This document shows, piece by piece, positions 1-9,629 of a stretch of DNA of 64,000 nucleotides. Source of the DNA: Entoloma clypeatum (taxonomy: Eukaryota > Basidiomycota > Agaricomycetes > Agaricales > Entolomataceae). The translations under genes were made by a program, and so were the position numbers. The DNA lies in contig OY751485.1 in NCBI GenBank assembly GCA_963565915.1, positions 4,154,001-4,218,000 of the forward strand, read 5' to 3'. Numbering within the stretch: position 1 is the first letter of the stretch; every line of letters starts with the position of its first letter. Below the pieces are notes generated by a model. The model saw only the letters and a program-made list of their open reading frames with translations. It ran no database searches and was not told the DNA's origin.

Positions 1-561
1 GGCAATGCCATAGAGAAAAGCAGAGAAAAATACAGGAGGCCTGGATTCGAGCATGAACGAAACAAGGCTTACCCAGGACAAAAACGATGATGAAAAACAC
101 GACAAGATAGAACATGGATTTAAGATCTGTTTTGCCCAAGACCGTGCCCACCAACTCTGTGAACGGACTGCGAAGCGACACGAGGCCCATGCTTCCGAAA
201 GAGAGGGTCACAAACAGAACGAAAAAATCCCTCCAGGATTGTTTTGCGAGCTGAGAGGTAGGATCCCAGGCAGAGAGCGGAATGGCAAGCTGGAAGTCCG
301 CCGACAGGGTTGGAAGGGGAGAGTGAGCAAGACGAAGCAGATAGCTGGTGAAAGATGCCCAACGATGAGCAGAAAATCGAGCGCAACGGAGGGCTCGACA
401 GGAGAAGAAAGGCAGACGGGGAAGGATGTCGCCGCAACAGATTTGGTTTTGGCGACCAACCGGTACAGGACAAACTGTTCGCCCAAAGTTCTCACGGCCA
501 GAATATCAATCAATCCATCGCAAAATCGATGCCATCGCTTCTCCGTCTGCCTTAATTTCAT
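1..561 (-). CDS. Possible membrane protein gene, 3' end outside window
   Basis: I do not recognise this gene. On the minus strand an ATG at 561 opens a 117-codon frame that starts MKLRQTEKRW and contains two hydrophobic stretches. Further down, near 75-115, another minus-strand stretch reads FYLVVFFIIVFVLG, a convincing membrane segment, followed directly by a good donor (GTAAGC). Just upstream of that segment is a possible acceptor ending in AACAG near 125. The hydrophobic run after the donor continues to the window edge. This fits a multi-pass membrane protein with short introns that reads off the left end, but I could not join the pieces with confidence. The plus-strand 189-codon frame at 53-622 looks like its shadow. 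Confidence 0.3.
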
Positions 562-785
562 AGAATTCCGTGATCATCAGAGCCACATGAGGCAAGGATT
601 TGCCAATGTTGCGATGCAATGAAGACCGTTTGGCTATGCACGTTGCCGACTTCTTTCACGGTGACGCCACCCTAAGCCTCAATGCCCATGCCGGATCTTC
701 CCGCGATGCATCACGATGCGCGTGACATCTGTGACATGGCGCGTCCGCGTTCCGACACTCTCGGCAATTAAGTACAGCACGCGCC

Positions 786-3700
786 ATGTCTCAATCCATA
801 AGCTCATGGATTGCTGCCTATCTCGTTGGCGTTGCAGAGCAATATGGCGCCGACATGATGTCCATACCCAGGTTCAACAAGAAGAAGAAGGGACAACTCG
901 TCGAGGTGAGCAGCAACGCTCATGATCCTGCCAGGATTGTTTAGAACCGCCCCAATTTCAGTTCCTCACATACGGAGAGGACGATGTCATATGGGGAAGA
1001 ATATCGGACAAAGAATATTTGGTACCCATCCGATTCAGCAGAGATGCTGTACAAGAATACAATAAGTTCGTCATCGCGTTCAATCCATCCCGACGACATC
1101 ACAAATTCTCTCCAGGCTGAACACCACACGCATAACCCAATACAAGACAGCCATTATCTCCATCAAAGACTTCAAGCCCTTCTTCGCTCGTATTCCCCTT
1201 GGAAAGAAGATGATGACTAACGAATCCTTCCTCGCGGTTGAGTGTCATTCATTCTCGGTAATTGGGAGCTACGGTGAGGCTATGTTCGGAAATCCCAAGC
1301 CTATAGAGAAGAACCACGATTTGCGGGAGTGGTCGGATGGGCTGAGAAATCACGGAGGTGCTGGGTACGTTTCCATGAGTACTTATTGATTCGTTATCGA
1401 GAATCATCCAGGAACTGTCTGAAGAACCGGAAGAAAGCTACGGAAGAATACGCAAAAGCAGCCGAACTCCCAGACCCAATTCCACCTCGTCAACAAATGA
1501 CTACGGTTCCTTTGGACCAATTGACAAAGAAAACGGTCACCGCTGTCGAGAGTGATTCCCGTTCGACAAAACTTCGGGACCGCCCATGGGCGGTACGTCT
1601 CTTCTCTTGCCCTATGGACGCTAATTTACTTGACCTTTTCCAGATTACAAAAAACCTCTTGCTTCGCAAACCACCTCCCGAAATCGCGCGTCTTCACGCA
1701 GCATTGAAAGGTACGCAACGTCTGTAGTTCTCCTACGCATATACAAACATTGGTTTTTACAAAGTGGACGGGGACCCGGAAACCGAAACAAGTAAAGCAG
1801 AGCAGGTCCAAGCAGAACCCTATATATTACCCCACAAGCGTCGTCGCATATCCAAAGGTCAGTTTACAGCTTCTTCAAGTCGAATAAACACTCATCTCAG
1901 GATTTTTTCGAAGCTCCCGAGTCACCGCCCAGAATCTCCGATAGTCTGCCACGTTCAAGAAGCGCCACACCTATCTCAGAGCGGGAGTGGCCACCTTCCC
2001 ATCCAGTACATCGCTCATCCCCTCATCCCTCGTTAGTGTCAATCTCGCCGATTCACCTAGCCAAATCGATGAGGATGTCGATTGTCCCCCAATCTGAACC
2101 CCCTTCATCAGTGCACGCTGAAGAGCCAACAGAACAACCTTTTTCCTCATCATTGCCATCCCAAGTACTGATTGCGGAAGAAACGAAACTCCTCGCACCT
2201 CTCCCACACATGTGTATTCGGCGGGAAATCTCACGCAAAGTATCGCCACCCCGTCAACCGAGTCCTGTTTCTCATTCCCAAGGGGAAACCATCATTCTGG
2301 TACCAAATTCCGACACTTCGCTTTCATATTCGCAATCGCTCTCCCAGCTTAAATCCCAACCCCAGACCCAGTTCCGATCACAGCCTTTGAATAGTTCACC
2401 ACCCGTGATCCTGTCACAGCTGGCATATTTATCGAAAACACAGAAGCCCCCCGGCTCGCAACACCGCCAAAGTTCTGTCGACGGCGCCCTCGAAAGCCTC
2501 GAGGACTGTCACACCCCTTCATTATTCTCTGATCATCCTTCACAAGGCTATGATGGTGACCGGTCTTCTCCCAACGTCTCCCTTTTTAATCGCAAGATAG
2601 GAGACGCTGGAGATAACGACAACGAATATCTTCAACGGCATTCTTCTCATGATACAGTTCTGCGGAAGGTTCTCTCCTCAGAATTTCATCAAGGCGAAAA
2701 AGAAATCAAAGAACCATCCGGCGCATCGCTCATCGTTAATGTTCCAGAATCCCAATCATTAATATTGAACCCATATGGTGGTGATATTCCCACGGACAGA
2801 AATGAAAAATCCGAGGAGCACGATGCCGGAGACGAAGTCAGTACCAGAGGGAAGCTGGCTTTCGATATAAGCCAAGGCCTCGACGACGACGACACCCAAA
2901 CCCATGCTAGTTTATTCGGCTCCAGCCTTCGCTCCCAGATATCCCAGATCCAGCAGCCTTCTCCACCTTCGAGCGGCATCATACCCTTCCAGATTCTCAG
3001 ACGAAGCCCCGATACGGAAGTTCTCGACAAGCCCACCGTGACATCGCAATACAAATTAGACAAACAGTCATCTGGCTTGATCACGACCGAATCTCCAAAT
3101 CAAGACAGATCCAATGTTATTACAGAATCGATAGCGGGTGGAGCGCAGCATGACCCTCAAGCATGGAAAGAACCGAGCTTCTTGAGATCTCGCCCTAGCA
3201 AGGTCGGACCCAGAAGTAAAGCCATGGCCAGTGGTCAGTTGACAAGGAGCAAGGATATCGGCCCCATCTTCCCGTTCCGCCCGGAATCTGCCTCTCAGAC
3301 GCTCAAACCATCGCGGCTCATTAACGAAGCCCGTGAGCAGGTCACCGCGGAAGTATCTCACAGAAAGCGGGCGCGACTTTCAAGTCTTCCCACAACATCA
3401 AACCACGTCCTTTCTTCCTCGTCGGGCCGGCATCACAATGCCGACCCTTCTAGGCGAAGCACAGGTGCATCACCCGCACCACAGCAGCCCACAAGGCAAA
3501 ACGACAGCTCAGCAACCCGTCAGGATTTAGCCACAGAGGCGTGCACGAGACCAGGGCCTCGATTGCAGGGCAACAAACGCGGACAGACGTCCACACTCGA
3601 TGACGAAGAGGCGAACGGCGGCCCGGCCCACCAGCATGCGAAGAAGAAGAGGAAAGTGGTCGTTCCTCAACATCCGGAACAAGGGGACGATCGTGATCGG

Positions 3701-3838
3701 GAGCAACAACAGCTGTGCAAGTTGAACGGGTTTACAGTTGACTTGGACCGGATTAAGTTGGATGACGTGAAGTATCCGGTGGTTACCTGGGATAGGGTCT
3801 GGGAGATTATCTGCGCGACGGATAAGGATCGGTCATGA
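786..3838 (+). CDS. TPP1/Tpz1-like shelterin OB-fold protein
   Basis: Probable telomere end-protection protein of the TPP1 (animals) / Tpz1 (fission yeast) family, which bridges Pot1 to the rest of shelterin and recruits telomerase. Seven exons give one clean 912-residue frame: 786-905, 962-1065, 1116-1364, 1412-1592, 1644-1710, 1765-1857, 1914-3838. Residues 5 to about 150 have the layout of the TPP1 OB fold: an opening SWIAAYL, QLVE, DDVIWGRISDKEYLVPIRF, then IISIKDFKP and FLAVECHSFSVIG. This mirrors the WI...L, QLLE, strand pair and Q/KDF order of human TPP1. The rest is long, Ser/Pro-rich and probably disordered, as in Tpz1. An SV40-like KKKRKV nuclear signal lies near residue 850, and a conserved-looking acidic/aromatic tail (VDLDRIKLDDVKYPVV) follows. 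Sequence similarity in this family is low, so the call rests on pattern; another OB-fold telomere protein is possible. Confidence 0.6.
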
Positions 3839-4558
3839 GTAAATTTTGCCAGGAATTGTGAGTTCTAGATTGCTTGAAGGCCAATAACTTGAACTGGTTA
3901 TCCGATGGTGTTGCTGGAGGGAGGGAAGGGTATCGTAGGTACTTGTCAATAATCCAAGGATAATTGTTCTGGCTGCTATGTCTTTGTCGAAATCTCCAAG
4001 CTGGAAGCTCTTATTGAGTCGCTGGGAGAGCGTTCAACATATCATGGCAAGTCTTCGAGTTGAACATCTGAATTGTAAAAATGCGACTTTGCGACTTTGC
4101 GACAGCATGCGTGCTTGAGAATTCGAGGCTTTAGTTATACTTTGTGAACGGCGTTACTAGAAGATGTCGTTATCTAGTAAGTATGGTACTAATGCGACCG
4201 TATTGACATGACTTGAGAACTCATGAAACTTGCACCTCAACCTGGTAGATAGGCTAAATCCCGCAAACCCAAGGCTGTAGTTGGTAGAAGCACCCATCCC
4301 GCACCAAGCGAACGACGTTCGCCGCAGAAATTCAAGTATTCCTTTCAATGTCACCGATTTATGTAAGAATCGAGTGTAGTCGCTGCGATCTTCGCTTCAC
4401 GACGTTGGGACGATGACAAAGACATTGACAAAGACACTTGTTGACCTTATGTAAAGAATTCCACATCTCTTGAGCATCAACCACGACGTGGCCGGGAGTG
4501 GAAGAATATTTCCTCATCAAACTGGAACTTGTTCTCAGGAAGCGATAACAACAGGAAC
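3839..4558. other. Spacer without recognised gene
   Basis: Downstream region of the TPP1-like gene and upstream region of the small open frame at 4559. No frame here has protein-like composition. It holds a short direct repeat of GCGACTTT (about 2.6 copies, near 4083-4103) and little else that I can name. Confidence 0.5.
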
Positions 4559-4681
4559 ATGGATCGCATTCGTACAGACTTGGAGACGGACTACAACAAG
4601 CATGGGGCCCGGGACTACTACGCTGAATCCACCAGGTTTTGGAGCTCGATTACGCCTAGAGGAAAAGAAGAAATTGGATAG
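4559..4681 (+). CDS. Small open frame, 40 residues, unrecognised
   Basis: A short frame starting MDRIRTDLETDYNKHGARD and ending WSSITPRGKEEIG has natural protein composition and the look of a small mitochondrial or nuclear accessory protein, though I cannot place it. Upstream, a GTAAAG donor near 4453 and a CTCAG acceptor near 4538 could be a 5'UTR intron. Alternatively the frame, which is open upstream to about 4450, is the last exon of a longer gene. It ends about 100 nt before the 3' end of the convergent bZIP gene. Confidence 0.35.
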   Translation: MDRIRTDLETDYNKHGARDYYAESTRFWSSITPRGKEEIG

Positions 4682-4784
4682 AAAAAAAGACTGTCTACCT
4701 TTACGACCATGATTGTCCACTCTTCAAGATTAAATCGAGAATATACAAGACTTCTTGAAAGAAACACGACTGCTTTCAGCAGGC

Positions 4785-5826
4785 CTATTCGGTCTTGCCT
4801 TCCTGTGAGGCTTCTGCTAAATCACTCTTCAGCTCACTGACAACAGCCTCGAGTTTATTGGGTTCCTCGAGATGCGCACCGTTGCTAGGGCGCCCTCCAT
4901 TGCCGTTATTCTGCTGAGGTTGTTGTTGCTGCTGCTGGCCTTGCTGAAGAGCGCCGGCACCCTGAGGCAAAAGTTGTTGAGCTTGGCTAAGGGCCGCACG
5001 AAGGGCTGCATTCTCGACTCGCAGCTGGTCGACAAGAGTGCGACATTCTTCCCACCTGCGGTTGGCTTCATCGGCAGAGGCGAGGGCGGCATCCAGAAGC
5101 TGCGACCGCGACTCGAGTGCTTTGACATGTCTGGAAGGAGGGCGGGGTTAGACAGCTGGCCTGGGCGGGAGAAAGGTGGGTAACTCAACTGATCTCTCCG
5201 CTCTCTGAATGCACGTTGGGCCTTTCTGTTTTGTTCGGCGCGCTTGCTACCGCTCAGAGCGCGGCCGGCGGCACCCCCGGTTTGGGACGAAGAGTCTGTC
5301 GGTGGTTGTGGGTTGGGCGGGGGCATACCACCCGGGGTGAAGTCGGCATAGTGGTAGCCAGGAGGCAGAGGGGGTGCGCCGGGAAGGGCATGGACTATCA
5401 TGGGGGGGAGACCATGGTGCATCGGAGGAGGCTGGTGGGGAGGGGGAGGAGGAGGGGGTTGTTGCATTGGCTGTTGTTCTGTTGGGTTGGTGGTGGTGTT
5501 GGAGGCAGGAGACTTGCGTTTTCGTGATGTGCGTTGAGCGGGAGTTATGGGAGGGGGGTCCTCGCGGAGACGCATTGTCTGAATCGCGTTTGCATTTGTG
5601 CTGTCGGCTGGATTGGCAGCGAAAGGCAGCATATCGATGTTTGCCCTATATTAGTAAGAGGCTGAGTAAGGTGTTACACAGATGTAACGCTGAGTCACGC
5701 CTTTGTTACGGCTTCTCGGTACATTCCGGGCGGCGAATCGCCAGAAAAATGCTTCCGAGATCGAAACGGCGTTATTTTAGGAGCGAATACTTACGTAATA
5801 AGAGCGGACAAGTTTTGATCCATCAT
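4785..5826 (-). CDS. bZIP transcription factor (AP-1/Yap-like basic region)
   Basis: Nuclear DNA-binding protein of 277 residues. Exons on the minus strand: 5795-5826, 5190-5645, 4785-5130. The first exon (MMDQNLSALI) joins in phase to ANIDMLPFAA, so the true start is 5826, not the internal Met at 5632. The N-terminal half is proline-rich with a run of prolines. Residues about 140-163 form the basic region SGSKRAEQNRKAQRAFRERR with the N-x7-R bZIP signature and the AQRAFRERR block typical of Yap1/Pap1-type factors. The intron at 5131-5189 splits the basic region from the leucine zipper that follows (HVKALESRSQLLDAALASAD). The C-terminal part has a poly-Gln/Pro segment and a second short coiled coil. 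No Yap-type cysteine-rich domain is visible, so a role in oxidative stress is not supported. It is divergent from the phosphatase gene starting 122 bp away. Confidence 0.85.
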
Positions 5827-5948
5827 TACCGTGAGATATTGTAATGTAAAAACAATCCACGAGGCGTAACGCCTGACAGCCCCCCCTCCCCGCCTCCCCT
5901 TCCCCCTTCTTTTCTGCCTTCCTGTCCCATTTCACGCCCCCCTCCGTA

Positions 5949-7839
5949 ATGGCCCCCGCAGAATCAACGAGTATAGCACCATCTCCAAAAACATCTCTAC
6001 GACAACGGCTATTTTCGACAGGAAGCAGAAAAGCTGCTGCAAAACAAGTACAAGGGAAGGACGCCACACGACCGGACCACCTGACCGTCCCAGCAGCAAA
6101 TCTTCCCATCGAGAACTCGCCAAGCACTAGCAGTGAGTCTATTCACCATCAATCCCTTCTTCTTGATGCTCACCCAATTTAAAGGCACTTTGACTCCGAG
6201 CAAACTCGAGGGGCTGGCCCCGACTTCTCAGCTTCACGCTTCTCGTCCTGCACAACTACTCTCCGTGGCTGCTGCTCCCGTCTTAGATGCAGGCCTTCGA
6301 CCTCAACAGGATGACTCGGACAAGGAACAAGGCTCCGTCAATGCAACTCTGATAGCCAAGGACCGTCGGCTGCCTTTTTACCGCCGCAAGGACGGAAACA
6401 CGTCATATACCTCCGACGCAGCTCTCAGCTCCACATCCGACCCTTCGCTCATCAAAAACGGTCAAGGTCGGACCGCCCCAGGAACGTCGCTCCCTCGTCC
6501 TCGACCGTCGTTCTTCTCGCGTGTCCTTCACACGTTTGTTCCCTGTGTCGGGTCAGATCCACGGATCGTCATCAGCCAGGAGGACGATGCCGTATTTGAA
6601 TCGCAACCCATACCATCCAAAGACAACACCAATCATGTCGAAATGCAAAATATTCAGCCCGAGTCTCTTGTCGTCCCCCCGCTCAAAACTGAACAGCCCT
6701 CCATTGACTTGGAATCTCTGCCACTGGCCATTACATCCACTGGCGTCCCTCAGCCACCCTCTCCCACCGACTCCGAGGTCATCGTCCCTCCACCTGCCAG
6801 TACTCACCTCCTTCCAGAGGATGAGACGGATGGTGTGACATCCGGTGCCGTCCAGCCCCCTGGTTCCACTGGTTCCTCCGGCGAGATCGTCCGAGCACAC
6901 ACCCATGATACTATATCTACAGGTGACGAGTCGGATGGTACCTCTTATACCGATGACGAAGGGGAGGACAGGCATATAATGATGGATCAAGATGAAGAGG
7001 ATCTGCTCATCAAAAACGGAGGGTCTGGCATTCCCGTCGGTCCTGTACGTGGAATGCCAAGCTCTCTTGTTTGTTTTTCGTTTGACTGACGGATCTCACC
7101 AGGATGGTCAACCAAAACCACTCCTACCGCCGATATCACCACAACACGTAGGCCGCAAGTGTCTGGTACTTGATCTGGACGAAACCCTTGTTCACAGTAG
7201 TTTCAAGGCACGTCTTCCTGTTGGACACCTAGCACCGAAACACTTACAGCTTCATGAACAATGCAGGCAGTCCAACAAGCAGATTTTATTGTTCCTGTTG
7301 AAATCGAATACCATTGGCATCATTTCCACGTTCTTAAACGGCCCGGTGTCGACAATTTTCTTAAACAGATGGGAGAGATTTACGAAGTTGTCGTTTTCAC
7401 GGCGAGTTTGAGCAAGGTATGCACTATTCTGTATGTCAGTGTATGATCCCAAGGTCTGATTTACATCATATCCAGTATGCTGACCCTGTGCTGGACAAGC
7501 TGGACATTCACAAGGTGGTTGCGCACCGATTGTTCCGGGAAAGCTGTTTCAGCCACAAGGGCAACTACGTCAAGGTTTATGCTTTCCCTTGATGTAATTT
7601 CATTCTTGTACTCATCCATCTTCTATGCATAGGACCTATCCCAGCTCGGCCGCCCAATAGCTGATACCATTATTCTAGACAATTCACCGGCCTCTTACAT
7701 CTTCCATCCCAATAATGCTGTCCCAGTTTCATCCTGGTTTAATGATCCCCACGATGCGGAACTCACTGACCTTATTCCCTTTCTTGCGGACCTCACATTT
7801 GTTCCGGATGTTCGTGGTATTTTAGACGGCGCACGATAG
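5949..7839 (+). CDS. Psr1-type HAD (CTD-like) protein phosphatase
   Basis: Ser/Thr phosphatase of the NIF/SCP family, closest in pattern to yeast Psr1/Psr2, plasma-membrane phosphatases in sodium and general stress signalling. Six exons give 534 residues: 5949-6132, 6185-7044, 7103-7207, 7267-7416, 7476-7574, 7633-7839. The first 350 residues are Ser/Thr/Pro-rich. The catalytic domain (about 365-530) carries DLDET with the nucleophile and acid/base aspartates at 372 and 374, [29 protein letters not shown], and [16 protein letters not shown]. The third intron (7208-7266) has a GC donor (GCACGT) with a normal acceptor; using it restores the conserved HSSFKAVQQADF junction. Yeast Psr proteins carry N-terminal cysteines for palmitoylation; I see none at this start, so membrane attachment is not shown. 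Confidence 0.9.
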
Positions 7840-8411
7840 TGCTCCCCGATAGATGCCTCGACGGATTTTGGATACCCAAACAACCTAAAGAGGATACTTT
7901 GCACAGTTTCCGTAATTTCCTGGCGGCACTTTCCTGTTCATTCTTTCGCCTCCTCTTTCCATTAACCACAGGCAAACATCCGCAATATACCCCACATTAC
8001 CCAGCCCTCTGGCACCTGGACTAGGGGAGATATATACCATCGGTGCTCTTCTCTGCTCTCCTCACGCTCCTTGACCTTCATACCAGTTTCTCTCTCGCTG
8101 CAAGTGTCGAAGAAAGCCAAACAACTGTCCTATCTATCATGCACGCTTTTACAAAACACACATATATATATATACTGGGGACCAGGAAAACCGCTACATC
8201 CTATACCAACTCGATAAACACATTATACTCGTGCATTTTTTCATCCTGTGTGCAGCTTTACCCCCTTCCCCCTCCCCGTTTCTGTACACTCTCGATACGC
8301 ATTTCACGACTCGCAATGAAGAATCTCCCCGAGTGTTTTGAAGCCATGTGATAATGATGTGTATCTTTCAATTGTTCCATCGTTACGCGTTTGACGCGAC
8401 CACCATCATCC
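7840..8411. other. UTRs and CT-rich promoter region
   Basis: Between the phosphatase stop and the dehydratase start. Contains a (TA) microsatellite near 8161-8177 and pyrimidine-rich stretches (8045-8110, 8255-8285) of the kind found in fungal core promoters. No convincing coding frame. Confidence 0.5.
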
Positions 8412-9362
8412 ATGTCGAAAGCTAAGAAACGTACGGCCCGCTCAGACGGTACATACACAATACAGGCTGATATCATTTACAGCGACGCCGCCTCTTGTCA
8501 AGTATTATCTGGTATTCTTCAACGTCCTCTCGGCGGCAGGATGGTCATATCTCCTCATTCTCACCATCGTACACCTTTTCAATCTTGATGGGAAGACGGC
8601 AAGCTCCTCGTCTGTCAAAGCCGCTTCCTCTACTTTCTCGCGGTTTTTGTCGAGCCTGCCCTTGTTCAGGTCCTCTGCCTCTTCGTTTGAGATTTACATC
8701 CCCACATCCCTCCTCCCCGCCTATCGCAACTCGTCCTCGACATGGAACCGCGTGGGCAGACCTACGGCGATCGTGCAGAGCCTGGCCCTCATGGAAGCTG
8801 TGCATGTCGTCCTTGGGTGGGTCAGGAGCCCTCTGCAGACCACCGCGATGCAGGTCGCCAGCCGCCTCTTCCTTGTGTGGGGCATTCTTGACCAGTTTCC
8901 TGGTGTAAGGCGGCCCTCTCATCAGCGCCCAGCACTGATTCTTTGCCCCAGGTCCGCCCAAATCCTCTGTTTACGTCGATGATCCTTGCCTGGTCCATCA
9001 CCGAAGTCATCCGCTACGCCTTCTACGCATGCAACCTCCTCGGGTCGGAGCCTCACTTGCTCCTTTACCTCCGATACACGACTTTCTACGTCCTCTACCC
9101 TCTCGGCGCGTCCTCTGAGGCTTTCCTTACGTATGCGACGCTCCCGTCGGCTTCACCCCTCGCTGCACCGCAATCGTGGAAGCTGACGGACTATTTCCGT
9201 GCGGCGATGTTTGTCATTTGGTGGCCTGGTATGGTCAATGTTATGAATGCTGTGTTCATGATGCTGAAGCTTTACTCAGGGTTGTATGTGATGTATACAT
9301 ACATGATTACCCAACGACGCAAGGTTCTCGGGAAGGGCATCGCCAAACGCAAGGCGGAATGA
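8412..9362 (+). CDS. PHS1: 3-hydroxyacyl-CoA dehydratase Phs1 (PTPLA family)
   Basis: Third enzyme of the very-long-chain fatty-acid elongation cycle in the ER membrane; it removes water from 3-hydroxyacyl-CoA. Three exons: 8412-8448, 8483-8904, 8952-9362, giving 289 residues, with a basic N terminus (MSKAKKRTARSD) followed by several membrane segments. The family core is plain: a segment ending RPTAIVQSLALMEAVHVVLG, LVWGILDQFP, WSITEVIRYAFY, and YLRYTTFYVLYPLGASSE. In the last block a Tyr and a Glu stand seven residues apart, as the catalytic Tyr149/Glu156 pair of yeast Phs1. The C terminus KRKAE places lysines at -3 and -5, a dilysine ER-retrieval signal. A loop after the first membrane segment is longer and more serine-rich than in yeast. 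Confidence 0.92.
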
Positions 9363-9629
9363 TTGTTTAGATCACGTACTTCTAGAAAGCTAGACGCGTA
9401 TAATGTCTCGTGAAAGTGGTCTGAATCGAGAGGGATCATGTATCATATTGGCACTTGATATGTATTAGTGGGCGGTGCTCAAAACCTCAAACTTTCAAAG
9501 TCAAAAATCCCCATTTATCAACGAGCAGTGTGTTGGAGCCGCATACAACATCTTGTCCTTAACTTATACCCCCGGGCCCTCCTTCCGTGCCGCAGGGTTC
9601 ACCAGGGATTCGTAGGTACACCGCACAGA

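Noticed and set aside
53..622. A 189-codon plus-strand frame at the left edge
   Set aside because: Very rich in Arg, Lys and Glu with no family resemblance, and opposite to minus-strand hydrophobic frames with splice sites. I regard it as a shadow.
5374..5844. A 156-codon plus-strand frame
   Set aside because: Overlaps the antisense of the proline-rich bZIP N terminus; the glycine and valine runs are the mirror of proline codons.
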